Shown here: one piece after another, positions 47,357 through 58,403 of the stretch
Position numbering within the stretch: position 1 is the first letter of the stretch
Layout: every line of letters starts with the position of its first letter
From: Deltaproteobacteria bacterium
Lineage (GTDB): Bacteria > Desulfobacterota > Binatia > UBA12015
Assembly: GCA_016874715.1 (NCBI GenBank)
Contig: VGTK01000001.1
Coordinates: 90,039 to 154,038, forward strand
Direction of reading: 5' to 3'
DNA: 64,000 bases
Notes under the pieces: model-generated
Seen by the model: only the letters and a program-made list of their open reading frames with translations
Told to the model about the DNA's origin: nothing
Database searches by the model: none
Program-made: the position numbers and the translations under genes

Positions 47357-49855
47357 ATGAGCCTCCGTATGTCGACGCGCGTTCTGGTCAGCATCGAAGA
47401 CGAGATGCGTCAGTCCTATCTGGACTACGCCATGAGCGTCATCGTCGGACGCGCTCTGCCCGACGCGCGCGACGGGCTGAAGCCCGTACATCGTCGCGTG
47501 CTCCACTCGATGAACGAGCTCGGGGTCGACTGGAACCGCCCGTACAAGAAGTGCGCTCGTATCGTCGGTGACGTCATCGGCAAGTACCATCCGCACGGCG
47601 ACACGGCGGCCTACGACACGCTGGTCCGGATGGCCCAGGACTTCTCCCTGCGCTACCCCCTGGTGGACGGCCAGGGCAACTTCGGGTCCGTCGACGGCGA
47701 TACCGCCGCAGCGATGCGCTACACCGAGGCGCGCCTCGCGCGCATCGCGTCCGAGCTGCTCGCCGACATCGACCGCGAGACGGTCGACTTCATCCCGAAC
47801 TACGACGACTCCGAACGCGAACCGGCGGTGCTGCCGGCGAAGATCCCGAACCTGCTGCTGAACGGCGCCTCGGGAATCGCGGTCGGCATGGCCACGAACA
47901 TCCCGCCGCACAATCTCCGCGAGGTCGTCGACGGATGCATCGCCCTGCTCGAGAATCGACATCTCAGCTCGCTCGAGCTGATGCGCTACATCCCGGGTCC
48001 TGACTTTCCGACCGGTGCGTTCATCTGCGGCAGCAGCCCGATCCGCGACGCGTACACGACCGGCCGCGGAATCGTGCAGATGCGTGCCAGCGCAGAGATC
48101 GAGGAGGATTCGAAGACCGGGCGCGAATCGATCATCGTCGACGCGATTCCGTACCAGGTGAACAAGGCGCGCCTCATCGAGCGCATCGCCGAGCTGGTCA
48201 ACGACAAGAAGATCGAGGGCATCTCGGATCTGCGCGACGAGAGCGACCGGCACGGCATGCGCATCGTGATCGAGCTCAAGCGCGACGCCGTCGCCCAGGT
48301 GGTGCTGAACCAGCTGTACAAGCTGACGCAGATGCAGGAGTCGTTCGGCGTCAACCTGCTGGCGATCGTCGAGGGACGCCCCAAGCTGCTGACCTTGCGC
48401 GACGCGTTGCAGGTGTTCCTCGACCACCGCCGCGAGGTGGTGACCCGCAGGACGATCTACGATCTGCGCAAGGCCGAGGAGCGGCTGCACATCCTCGAAG
48501 GGCTCAAGATCGCGCTCGACAACCTCGACGCGGTGATCGCGCTCATTCGCGCGGCCGCGAGCCCGGCGGTCGCGAAGGCCGGCCTGTGCTCGCAGTTCGC
48601 GTTGTCCGAGGTGCAGGCACAGGCGATCCTCGACATGCGGCTGCAGCGTCTCACGAACCTGGAGCGCGACAAGATCCTCGAGGAGCACCGTGAGGTCACC
48701 GAGCTGATCGCACGGCTGAAAGCCATTCTCGCGGACCGCGGCGAGGTCGACAAGATCATCGCCAGCGAGCTCACCGAGGTCCGCGACCGCTATGGCGACG
48801 AACGCCGCACCACGATCATCGAGGGCAACGACGACATCTCGATCGAGGACCTCATCCCGCGCGAGGACGTCGTCGTGACGGTCTCACACGCCGGCTACAT
48901 CAAGCGCATCGCTGCGAGCGAGTACCGCGCGCAGCGTCGTGGTGGCCGTGGAAAGGTCGGCGCCACGGCTCGCGAGGAAGACTTCATCGCGAACATCTTC
49001 GTCGCCTCCACGCACGACACGATCCTCTTCTTCACCAGCCAGGGGCGCGTCCACTGGCGCAAGGTGCACGAGATCCCGCAGGGTGCACGTGCGTCGCGTG
49101 GCAAGGCCGTCGTGAACCTGCTGCAGCTGGGTCCCGAAGAGCAGATCACCGCGTTTCTACCGGTCGCCCGGTTCGAGGAGGGGAGACACGTGTTGTTCGC
49201 GACCCAGCGAGGCACGGTGAAGAAGACCGAGCTCATGGCCTACGCGAACCGTCGTGCCGCCGGCATCGTCGCGATCGGCCTCGACGAGGGCGACAGGCTG
49301 ATCGGCGTTCGACTCGTCGAGCTGGGTCAGGAGGTCCTGCTGTCGACCCGCAACGGCAAGGCGATCCGGTTCGCGGAGAGCGACGTTCGCGCGATGGGCC
49401 GGTCGGCGGGCGGTGTGCGGGGCATCTCGCTCGAGGACGACGATCAGCTCGTGGCGGTCGACATCCTGTGGCCCGGACGGATGATCCTGTCGGTCTCCGA
49501 GCGCGGGCAGGGCAAGTGCACCGAGCTCGAGGAGTACCGGGTCACGGGCCGCGGCGGCAAGGGCATCTTCACGATGAAGGTCACCGAGAAGACCGGTGCC
49601 GTCATGGGGATCGTGCAGGTGTCCGGAGACGACGAGCTGATGCTGGTGACCGATCGCGGACGGCTGATCCGCATCCGCGTCGCCGATATCCGCATCGCCG
49701 GTCGCAACACGCAGGGTGTGAAGCTCCTGGACGTCGACGAGGGCGAGAGAGTGGTCAGTCTCGCACGCGTGGTGGAGAACGATTCCAGCGAGACGCAGGC
49801 GGGGGCGGAAGGAGCGCCGGAGACCGGCGGCGATCCGGAGGCGGACCCGCAGTAG
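47357..49855 (+). CDS. gyrA: DNA gyrase subunit A
   Basis: 832 residues from ATG 47357. The catalytic tyrosine is Tyr122 in MRYTEARL. The quinolone region reads [10 protein letters not shown], with Thr at the position of E. coli Ser83 and Asp at 87. The C-terminal beta-pinwheel includes the GyrA box QRRGGRGK near 516. The tail after 815 is acidic (GDPEADPQ). No ribosome site is seen: a hairpin abuts the start. It converges with the Dus gene 6 bp away. Confidence 0.97.
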   Translation: MSLRMSTRVLVSIEDEMRQSYLDYAMSVIVGRALPDARDGLKPVHRRVLHSMNELGVDWNRPYKKCARIVGDVIGKYHPHGDTAAYDTLVRMAQDFSLRYPLVDGQGNFGSVDGDTAAAMRYTEARLARIASELLADIDRETVDFIPNYDDSEREPAVLPAKIPNLLLNGASGIAVGMATNIPPHNLREVVDGCIALLENRHLSSLELMRYIPGPDFPTGAFICGSSPIRDAYTTGRGIVQMRASAEIEEDSKTGRESIIVDAIPYQVNKARLIERIAELVNDKKIEGISDLRDESDRHGMRIVIELKRDAVAQVVLNQLYKLTQMQESFGVNLLAIVEGRPKLLTLRDALQVFLDHRREVVTRRTIYDLRKAEERLHILEGLKIALDNLDAVIALIRAAASPAVAKAGLCSQFALSEVQAQAILDMRLQRLTNLERDKILEEHREVTELIARLKAILADRGEVDKIIASELTEVRDRYGDERRTTIIEGNDDISIEDLIPREDVVVTVSHAGYIKRIAASEYRAQRRGGRGKVGATAREEDFIANIFVASTHDTILFFTSQGRVHWRKVHEIPQGARASRGKAVVNLLQLGPEEQITAFLPVARFEEGRHVLFATQRGTVKKTELMAYANRRAAGIVAIGLDEGDRLIGVRLVELGQEVLLSTRNGKAIRFAESDVRAMGRSAGGVRGISLEDDDQLVAVDILWPGRMILSVSERGQGKCTELEEYRVTGRGGKGIFTMKVTEKTGAVMGIVQVSGDDELMLVTDRGRLIRIRVADIRIAGRNTQGVKLLDVDEGERVVSLARVVENDSSETQAGAEGAPETGGDPEADPQ

Positions 49856-49861
49856 CACCTG

Positions 49862-50935
49862 TCAGGATGCGAGAGTGGTCCGCGCGCTCATGCGCTGCGG
49901 GACGGCGAAGAAATCGGACGTGACGATGCGCGCCTCGTCGAGCCCGCGCACGTTGGTCATTCGCCGCCACAGCTCGTGTCCGAAGTCGAGCCACCGGCCC
50001 CCCCAGTGGACGAAGAACTTCAGGCGCTTGATCGCGTCGTCGGTGGTGAACGTGCGCTCGCAGACGTCGATGAAGTTTCCCAGGGCGCGTGCGTACTCGG
50101 CGCCCTCGGCGAAGCCGTCGGCGGGTGCGACGTCGCCGTCGCGTCCCGCGGGAGGCGGGAGGCCCAGAGCTTCCGCGATCTGCCAGTGGATCCACGGGCG
50201 CGCAACCGACGCACGGCCGATCATGACGCCGTCGCAGCCCGTCTCGCGCAGCAGCGTCAACGCGTCGGCGGCCGTCTGGACGTCGCCATTGCCGACCACG
50301 GGAACGCGGACGGCGTCGCGGACGCGAGCGATGTACTCCCAGCGAGGGGTCCCGCGCCGCCCCTGGGCCGCGATCCGTGGATGGATGGTCAGCCACGCCG
50401 CGCCGGCGGCCTCCAGCATGCGCGCGAAGTCGACGAGGTACTCCGGATCGTCGGAAAGACCGGTTCTGAGCTTGACGGAAACCGGCCACGGCGAATGCTT
50501 GACGGTGAGCCGGACGACCTGCTCCGCGTAGGCGGGGTCTCCCATCAGAGCCACGCCCCAGTTGTGCTTGAGGGCCTGGCTGACGGGACAGCCCATGTTG
50601 ATGTCGATCGCGGCCGGCCGCATGCGCTCGAGCTTGTGCAGCGAGGCCTCGATGAAGCGCTCCTCGTTCGCCAGCAGCTGGGGAACGAGCGTCTCGTGGT
50701 CGACGAACGCCGTCTCGGGACGGTCGCCGATGCGCTCCGTCGGCAGGCGGCGCGACGACAGCATCTCCGTGAAGAGCAGGTTCGTCCGGCCCTGCGGGAC
50801 GTAGGCGGAGACCGTCTGGCGCAGTGCCGTGTGCGACAGGCCGACCATGGGCGCCAGGAAGCACGGAAAGTCTACGTGGAGACCGCGCTCACGCAACGCG
50901 TTCCAGCGCTCGGACGGGGCGAAGGCTTGCGACAC
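49862..50935 (-). CDS. tRNA-dihydrouridine synthase
   Basis: 357 residues from GTG 50935, with GGAAG 7 bases upstream. An FMN-binding TIM barrel has PMVGLSHT, the catalytic cysteine in INMGCPVSQALKHNWG, VKLRTGL and VGNGDV. It reduces uridines in tRNA D-loops. The C-terminal helical domain is longer than usual, with WGGRWLDFGHELWRRM near 310. It may be a lineage-specific Dus; the exact target base is unclear. Confidence 0.9.
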   Translation of the reverse strand: MSQAFAPSERWNALRERGLHVDFPCFLAPMVGLSHTALRQTVSAYVPQGRTNLLFTEMLSSRRLPTERIGDRPETAFVDHETLVPQLLANEERFIEASLHKLERMRPAAIDINMGCPVSQALKHNWGVALMGDPAYAEQVVRLTVKHSPWPVSVKLRTGLSDDPEYLVDFARMLEAAGAAWLTIHPRIAAQGRRGTPRWEYIARVRDAVRVPVVGNGDVQTAADALTLLRETGCDGVMIGRASVARPWIHWQIAEALGLPPPAGRDGDVAPADGFAEGAEYARALGNFIDVCERTFTTDDAIKRLKFFVHWGGRWLDFGHELWRRMTNVRGLDEARIVTSDFFAVPQRMSARTTLAS

Positions 50936-51000
50936 GCGCTGGCTTCCGGGTGTCTCGGGGCTTTCGGCGGGGTCGCCGCTGCTCCGTCGTTCGGTTTGCG

Positions 51001-51405
51001 CTACTTGGTCGGGGGTCGCGCCGACTTCCGCGCCGACTTCTCGTCTTCCCGCTGCACGAGGCGGGTGTTGCGTCGCGCCTCGTTATCGCGTCGCAACTCG
51101 CGAACCTTGTCGCTGTAGGAATCGCGGATCTTGCCCGTCCCGGGCTCGTAGCGGCTCGGGCGGACGACCGGGTTCCACGGATCGATCGACGGATCCATAG
51201 CCCGCGAGTCCAGTGCATTCTTGAGCGGATCGGACGCCCGACGGTCGAACGAGGTCTTCGGCAAGCGCCCGAAGGACATGCCGCGGTCCGGATCCAGATC
51301 GACGTCCGGGGGCAGACTGCCGGACCCGGCCACCGCCGCGCGCGGTGCAATCAGGAGCGCCACGAGAGCGAGCAATGGAGCGAGTTCGCGAAGATCGGTT
51401 CTCAA
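51001..51405 (-). CDS. Small exported basic protein
   Basis: 134 residues from TTG 51405, with GGAAG 4 bases before it; no ATG or GTG is placed before the signal peptide. The signal ends near AVAG (residue 27). The mature part is basic and proline/charge-rich (KIRDSYSDKVRELRRDNEARR), and ends KSARKSARPPTK. No family recognised. It is divergent from the FIST gene. Confidence 0.6.
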   Translation of the reverse strand: MRTDLRELAPLLALVALLIAPRAAVAGSGSLPPDVDLDPDRGMSFGRLPKTSFDRRASDPLKNALDSRAMDPSIDPWNPVVRPSRYEPGTGKIRDSYSDKVRELRRDNEARRNTRLVQREDEKSARKSARPPTK

Positions 51406-51540
51406 GCAGCTTCCTTCCGCGGGACCCCGAGCGACGACGGGCCTTCCAAGACTAGGGCCCTGCACGAGGTACCGCAAGCGGCAATCCTTGCCGGGGTCGC
51501 GCAAATTGAATCCGTCGACCGGGGAATGCAGGATCCCGCC

Positions 51541-52695
51541 ATGCTCTCCGCGGTCAGTGCAGCCTCCCAAGCCACGAATCCCGACGAGGCCGCGGCGGAA
51601 ACCGTTCGCGGGATCCGGGCCGATGCCGCAGGCGCCACATCTGCTGCGCTCTTCTTCGCGACCCCCGGACACGGGCCCGACTACGGCCGCCTCGAGCGAG
51701 GGCTGCGCAGCGCGATCCACGGGCCGGTGGTGGGGTGCAGCGCCGCGGGAGTCCTCTCCCGGGCGGGCGAGGTCGAGTGTGGCCCCGGCGTCGCGGCTCT
51801 GGTGCTGCGCGGCGACTTCGCCGCGCAGCAGTTCTTCGTGCCCGCGTTGCGCGGACGCGCTCAGGAGGTCGGGCACGAGATCGGCCGCATCGTGACGACC
51901 GTCGAGCGTCTCCCGCGGACGGTTCTGCTGCTCGCGGACAGCTACAACCTCGCCCCGGACGAGCTGCTGGCCGGCATCGAGAGTGCCGCACCGGGGACGG
52001 TGGTGGTCGGGGCCGGCGCCTCCGAGGACGGGTCCGTCGGCGAGGCGGCGGTCGTGGGGCGATCCACCACCGCGAGCAACGCCGTCGCGGGTCTCGTCTT
52101 CGGCGGGCTGACGGTCCGGACGGTGGTGGTCCAGAGCGCAGCCCCGGTCGGCCGCTGGCGGGTCGTGACGCGCGCCGAGGCGAACCGGATCCTCGAGCTC
52201 GACGGCAGACCTGCGGCGGACGTGTACCTGAGCAGCCTACCGGAGATGCTGCGGGCCGACCCGCTCGAGGCGATCCGCCGCACCCGTGCAGCGATCGCCG
52301 AGCCCGGTGCCACGGAGCCGGGTGCGCAGCACGTCGTGCGCCGCTTGCTCGGCGCGGACTCGGAGAGCGGTGCCCTGGTGGTCGGGGACGAGGTGCTGCC
52401 CGGATCGCAATTCGCGATCGCGGTGTCCGACGCCGTCGAGGCGCGGCAACGCTTCGCGCGTGCCCTCGACGCGTTCGCACAGGGCACGCGGCCGGCGGGT
52501 GTTCTCTACTTCGACAGCGTCGAGCGCGGCGAGGCGCTGTATGGCATAGCGGATCTCGACAGCGCCTATCTGCGACAGGTGCTCGGCGACGTGGAGTTCG
52601 CGGGCTTCTTCTCCGGGGTGGAGATCGCGCCCCTCGGCGGACGGAACCGCTTCCACCAGGCGTCCGGCGTGCTGGTAGGCTTCTGCGAAGGTTGA
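51541..52695 (+). CDS. FIST-domain (ligand-sensing) protein
   Basis: 384 residues from ATG 51541, with AGGA 7 bases upstream. An N-terminal FIST domain has the pattern ALFFATPGHGPDYGRLERGLR, then VVGCSAAGVLS, and the C-terminal FIST half has GDEVLPGSQFAIAVSD and FFSGVEIAPLGGRNRFHQASG. FIST domains are thought to bind small molecules, perhaps amino acids, in signalling. No histidine kinase or cyclase partner is adjacent. It is 23 bp before gloB. Confidence 0.85.
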   Translation: MLSAVSAASQATNPDEAAAETVRGIRADAAGATSAALFFATPGHGPDYGRLERGLRSAIHGPVVGCSAAGVLSRAGEVECGPGVAALVLRGDFAAQQFFVPALRGRAQEVGHEIGRIVTTVERLPRTVLLLADSYNLAPDELLAGIESAAPGTVVVGAGASEDGSVGEAAVVGRSTTASNAVAGLVFGGLTVRTVVVQSAAPVGRWRVVTRAEANRILELDGRPAADVYLSSLPEMLRADPLEAIRRTRAAIAEPGATEPGAQHVVRRLLGADSESGALVVGDEVLPGSQFAIAVSDAVEARQRFARALDAFAQGTRPAGVLYFDSVERGEALYGIADLDSAYLRQVLGDVEFAGFFSGVEIAPLGGRNRFHQASGVLVGFCEG

Positions 52696-52718
52696 CCGAA
52701 TCGAGGAAGGAGTCGGAC

Positions 52719-53492
52719 GTGCGCGTCGTTGCCGTACCCGTACTGCAGGACAACTACAGCTATCTGATCGTCGACGAAGACGAGCGCGTCGCCGCCGTGG
52801 TCGACTGCGCCGAGGTCGAGCCGGTACTCCAGGCCGCGCGCGCGGAAGGCGTCACGGTGACGACCGTGCTGTCGACGCACCACCACTACGATCACGTCGG
52901 CGGCAACGAGGAGCTCGCCGGGAAGATCCCGGTGCGCGTGTACGGGAACGCGGACGATTCCGCACGAATTCCGAAATTGACGGACGGGGTCCGCGAGGGC
53001 GATGCCGTGCGCTTCGGTCGGCTGCAGGCGGAGGTGCTGTTCATCCCGGCGCACACCAGCGGGCACATCGCGTACCACTTCCCGCGCGAGAAGGCGGTGT
53101 TCACCGGCGACACGATGTTCGCGGCCGGCTGCGGGCGGCTCTTCGAGGGTGACCCCGCGCAGATGATGAAATCACTCGCCAAGATCGACGCGCTGCCCGA
53201 GGACACACGCGTGTACTGCGGCCACGAGTACACCGTGAAGAACCTCGAGTTCGCGCACATGCTCGAGCCCTCGAACGCGGCGATCGCCGACAAGCTGGCG
53301 TGGGCGAAGGCGCGACGCGCACAGGGCCAAACGACGGTTCCGAGCACGATCGGCTCCGAGCGCGCGACGAACCCGTTCCTGCGGACCGGGAGCCCGGAGC
53401 TGCGCGACTCCGTGCGACGGCGGATCCCGTCGGTCGGCGAGGACGACGTGCTGATCTTCGGCGGGACGCGCAAGCTCAAGGACGACTTCTGA
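52719..53492 (+). CDS. gloB: Glyoxalase II (hydroxyacylglutathione hydrolase)
   Basis: 257 residues from GTG 52719 with AAGGAG 8 bases upstream. A metallo-beta-lactamase fold has THHHYDHVGG, FIPAHTSGHIAYH, GDTMFAAGCGR and CGHEYT, the full binuclear metal set of glyoxalase II. The C-terminal extension (ATNPFLR, RDSV) fits the glutathione-ester binding region. It hydrolyses S-D-lactoylglutathione. Its stop overlaps the start of the CoA transferase. Confidence 0.92.
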   Translation: MRVVAVPVLQDNYSYLIVDEDERVAAVVDCAEVEPVLQAARAEGVTVTTVLSTHHHYDHVGGNEELAGKIPVRVYGNADDSARIPKLTDGVREGDAVRFGRLQAEVLFIPAHTSGHIAYHFPREKAVFTGDTMFAAGCGRLFEGDPAQMMKSLAKIDALPEDTRVYCGHEYTVKNLEFAHMLEPSNAAIADKLAWAKARRAQGQTTVPSTIGSERATNPFLRTGSPELRDSVRRRIPSVGEDDVLIFGGTRKLKDDF

Positions 53493-54775
53493 AGCGCGTC
53501 TCGGCAGACGAGGCGGTGGCGAGCATCCCGCCCCGGGCGCGCGTCGTTCTGCCGCACGGCGGCATCGAGCCGCGCTCGGTGTACGATGCGCTGGCGGTGT
53601 CCCGAGGACATCCGGACGCGCCGCCGACGCTCTACACGGGTCTCCAGTTCGGGGACTACGGCTTCCTCGGGCCGGGACTGTCGGGCGAGGAGTCGGCGAT
53701 CGGCGGTCTGGGACCGGGATACCGGTTCGTCACCTGGCAGGTAGGGCCCGCCGTGCGGCATATGGCGCGCGCAGGTCGCATCGGTGTGCTGCCGCTGCGC
53801 TTCCGCGACATCCCGCGCACGTTCGGCCCGGGCGGGCGTCTCGCGGCCGACGTGGCGGTGATCCAGTGCGCACCGCCGCGCGACGGCAAGGTGAACCTCG
53901 GCGTCTCGTGCTCGATCTTTCCGAGCGTCGTGGCCGCCGCAGACCTCGTGATCGCGGAGATCCATCCGGACATGCCGCGGACTGCGGGCGAGACCGATCT
54001 GCCCGTGAGCGCCATCGATCTGGCCGTCGAGGCGACGGCCCCGCTAGGCACGCTCCCACGAGCGAAGCCGGACGCGATCGACGAGCAGATCATCGCGTAC
54101 GTCCGGAAGCTCATCCCGGACGATGCCTGGGTGCAGCTCGGCGTCGGTGCGATTCCGGACTCGATTCTCGGACGCCTGCACGAGCATCCGGGCATCAAGC
54201 TGCACTCCGGCATGCTCACCGACCCGCTGATCGAGTTCCTCGACGGAACCGGCCGGGATACCCGCGTGGTGACCGGTGAGGTCGAGGGCTCGCACGAGAT
54301 GTATGCACGCGTGGCGGACGATCCGCGCGTGACCTTCCACCCGACCACGGTGGTTCACGACGTGCCGCACATGGCAGGGCTCGATCGCTTCGTGTCGATC
54401 AACTCCGCGATCGAGGTCGACCTCGATGGCCAGGTGAACGGAGAGACGATCGACGGCGCCCAAGTGAGCGGGGTCGGCGGTAGCCTCGATTTCGTGGAGG
54501 CGGCGCGCTACTCGCGCGGCGGAAGGTCGATCATCGCCTTGCGGTCCACCGCGAAGGGAAGATCGCGCATCGTCGACCGGCTCGAGGCGGGCACCGCGGT
54601 CACCGTCCCGCGACACGCCGTCGACGTCGTCGTCACCGAGCATGGCGTCGCGGAGCTCGCGGCGCTCGACCTGGCGGGACGAGCGGAGGCGCTGATCGAG
54701 ATCGCCGATCCGACGGTGCGCGGAGAACTGCGCGCCCGCCTGCACGAGCGCCGGCGCGGAGCCCAGCGCGCCTGA
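53489..54775 (+). CDS. Acetyl-CoA hydrolase/transferase-family protein with altered catalytic motif
   Basis: 428 residues, apparently from a CTG at 53489 that overlaps the gloB stop and has AAGGA 7 bases upstream; GTG 53515 is the alternative. Two CoA-transferase lobes are visible (GVGAIPDS; NGETIDGAQVSGVGG). Where 4-hydroxybutyrate-type CoA transferases have HSEM(F/I)SDG with the catalytic Glu, this protein has HSGMLTDP, so Gly241 replaces Glu. It may be a hydrolase, a changed specificity or an inactive form. Clustered with a crotonase gene. Confidence 0.82.
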   Translation: MKRVSADEAVASIPPRARVVLPHGGIEPRSVYDALAVSRGHPDAPPTLYTGLQFGDYGFLGPGLSGEESAIGGLGPGYRFVTWQVGPAVRHMARAGRIGVLPLRFRDIPRTFGPGGRLAADVAVIQCAPPRDGKVNLGVSCSIFPSVVAAADLVIAEIHPDMPRTAGETDLPVSAIDLAVEATAPLGTLPRAKPDAIDEQIIAYVRKLIPDDAWVQLGVGAIPDSILGRLHEHPGIKLHSGMLTDPLIEFLDGTGRDTRVVTGEVEGSHEMYARVADDPRVTFHPTTVVHDVPHMAGLDRFVSINSAIEVDLDGQVNGETIDGAQVSGVGGSLDFVEAARYSRGGRSIIALRSTAKGRSRIVDRLEAGTAVTVPRHAVDVVVTEHGVAELAALDLAGRAEALIEIADPTVRGELRARLHERRRGAQRA

Positions 54776-54806
54776 CACGGCCCGGGAACCTGCCGAGGAG
54801 AGACGG

Positions 54807-55577
54807 ATGGCCGAGATCGAGATCAGTCACGAGCAGGGTGTCTGCACGATCCTGCTCAATCGCCCGGAGCGCCGCAACGCCCTCACCATTGCGATGATGG
54901 AGGACCTCGGCGCGCAGCTGGCGCGCATCGCCGCCGACGACGCGGTCCGCGTGGTGATCCTCACGGGCGCCGGCAAGGTCTTCTGCTCGGGGCTCGACCT
55001 CGCCGCGATGGGTGCGTCGCCGACCGAGCCCGCGCTCGAGGCCGCGCTGATCGAGAAGGTCCTCGCTCCGCTCGAGCGCCTGCCCCAGCCGACGATCGCG
55101 GCGATGAACGGCGACGGCCTCGCGGGAGGCTGCGAGCTGGCCTTGCACTGCGACGTGCGGATCGCGACCGCCGAGACGCGGCTCGGAATGCCGGTTGCCC
55201 GGATCGGCATCGTCGTCCCCTACCCGCTGATCCTGAAGCTTCTCGAGGTCGTGGGGAGTACGGTCACCAGCGAGCTGCTCCTCACGGCCGAGCCGATGAG
55301 CGCGGCGCGCGCGCGCGAGCTCGCGATGGTGAACCGTGTCGTCGAGGCGGGTGAGCTGATGCCGACCGCGCGGCGGATGGCGGAGACGATGGCCGCCAAT
55401 GCGCCGCTCTCGCTGCGCGCGATGAAGCAGGCGATCCTGGCCGGTCGGGCGCAGCGGGCCTTCGACCCGCCGCCCGCCGTGCGCGCGGCCGCGGAGCGCG
55501 CGCGCACCAGCGAAGACGCACGCGAGGGCCTCGGCGCGATCAACGAGAAGCGCAAGCCCCGCTTCCAGGGCCGTTGA
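54807..55577 (+). CDS. Crotonase-family (enoyl-CoA hydratase/isomerase) protein
   Basis: 256 residues from ATG 54807 with GAGGAG 7 bases upstream. The crotonase fold is evident (ILLNRPERRNALT; AFSGLDL-like VFCSGLDLAAMG; GGCELALHCD). The first hydratase glutamate is Glu110, but the second (20 residues later in hydratases) is Val130. A hydratase mechanism is therefore unlikely; isomerase or other activity is possible. It may work with the preceding CoA transferase. Confidence 0.85.
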   Translation: MAEIEISHEQGVCTILLNRPERRNALTIAMMEDLGAQLARIAADDAVRVVILTGAGKVFCSGLDLAAMGASPTEPALEAALIEKVLAPLERLPQPTIAAMNGDGLAGGCELALHCDVRIATAETRLGMPVARIGIVVPYPLILKLLEVVGSTVTSELLLTAEPMSAARARELAMVNRVVEAGELMPTARRMAETMAANAPLSLRAMKQAILAGRAQRAFDPPPAVRAAAERARTSEDAREGLGAINEKRKPRFQGR

Positions 55578-55607
55578 GCGGGCTGCCGCGCGCGGCTCGC
55601 CAGCCGG

Positions 55608-57686
<2,079 letters not shown>

Positions 57687-57746
57687 GCATTTACGTTATC
57701 GGGATCCTCCACGCCGCGCGATGGTCTCGTCCCGGCTGGCGCGGCG

Positions 57747-57935
57747 TCACGCCGCGGGCGGTCCGTCGAGTACGTGCGCCAGCACGAGGGCGTTGAAGAG
57801 GAGATCCCAGCGCCCGAGCTTCGCGTAGCCGTCGAGATCCTCCTCGCTCCAGCCGAAAGGCTGGCGAGCGTTCTCCCAGAGCTCGACGGCCTTACCGGAG
57901 ACGAAGTACACCTGCCGCGCGCTCGTCGTGCTCAT
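57747..57935 (-). CDS. Small conserved-type protein A
   Basis: 62 residues from ATG 57935. Helical, Trp-rich: VYFVSGKAVELWENARQPFG, then SEEDLDGYAKLGRWDLLFNA. No metal site or signal. The start lacks a strong ribosome site. It lies 27 bp after the other small gene and 60 bp before the DUF255 gene. I recall similar short proteins but cannot name a family. Confidence 0.55.
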   Translation of the reverse strand: MSTTSARQVYFVSGKAVELWENARQPFGWSEEDLDGYAKLGRWDLLFNALVLAHVLDGPPAA

Positions 57936-57962
57936 GGCGAAGCTGCCGGAGAGGCGGCAGAC

Positions 57963-58145
57963 TCAGGCCGGATGGGGGACCGAGGAGGTGCCGGCGCAAT
58001 CGACGCGGGCGCCATCGAAGCTGCCGCGCAGCTTCACCTGACCGCTGTTGATCATGTGGGTGACGGTGGCGACGACCTCGTTCTCCGACTGCGCGAAGTC
58101 GGAGACCGCCGTGACCAGCTCGCGAAGGGTGACGGTGAGCGCCAT
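57963..58145 (-). CDS. Small conserved-type protein B
   Basis: 60 residues from ATG 58145 with a near-perfect AAGGAGG site 7 bases upstream. TLRELVTAVSDFAQSENEVV, then HMINSGQVKLRGSFDGARV, resembles short proteins from deltaproteobacteria of unknown role. One cysteine near the end. The excellent ribosome site supports a real gene. First of the small-gene pair. Confidence 0.65.
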   Translation of the reverse strand: MALTVTLRELVTAVSDFAQSENEVVATVTHMINSGQVKLRGSFDGARVDCAGTSSVPHPA

Positions 58146-58343
58146 GGTAAATCCTCCTTGGCGCGCAGATTAGCAAGCTACGTACCAGATCGTCGTCGGG
58201 CTAAGACGGGGCTCGCAGCCAAGGTAGGCAAGGAGTTGGAGAACGCCACACGAGGCGCGGCAGCTTGTGCGCAGCCGTACGTTGTCGTCGCTGCGCCACG
58301 AAATTGACGGGTTGGCCGGAGATCGGCCCGGGACGCGGCAGCA
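58146..58343. other. Intergenic gap
   Basis: Roughly 200 bases between the tiny protein and the terminator of the acyl-CoA dehydrogenase. Both flanking genes lie on the minus strand. The promoter of the small genes is presumably here. No gene or clear motif is seen. Confidence 0.4.
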
Positions 58344-58375
58344 GGGACGCGCCGCCCGGTGACGCGGCGCGTCCC
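58344..58375 (-). terminator. Terminator of the acyl-CoA dehydrogenase operon
   Basis: A perfect 12-bp stem (58344-58355 with 58364-58375), loop of 8, lies 28 bases after the dehydrogenase stop. There is no T-tract. It is the only strong hairpin nearby. Confidence 0.6.
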
Positions 58376-58403
58376 CGGGCGGCGCGAGTGCGTCACGAGT
58401 GCG

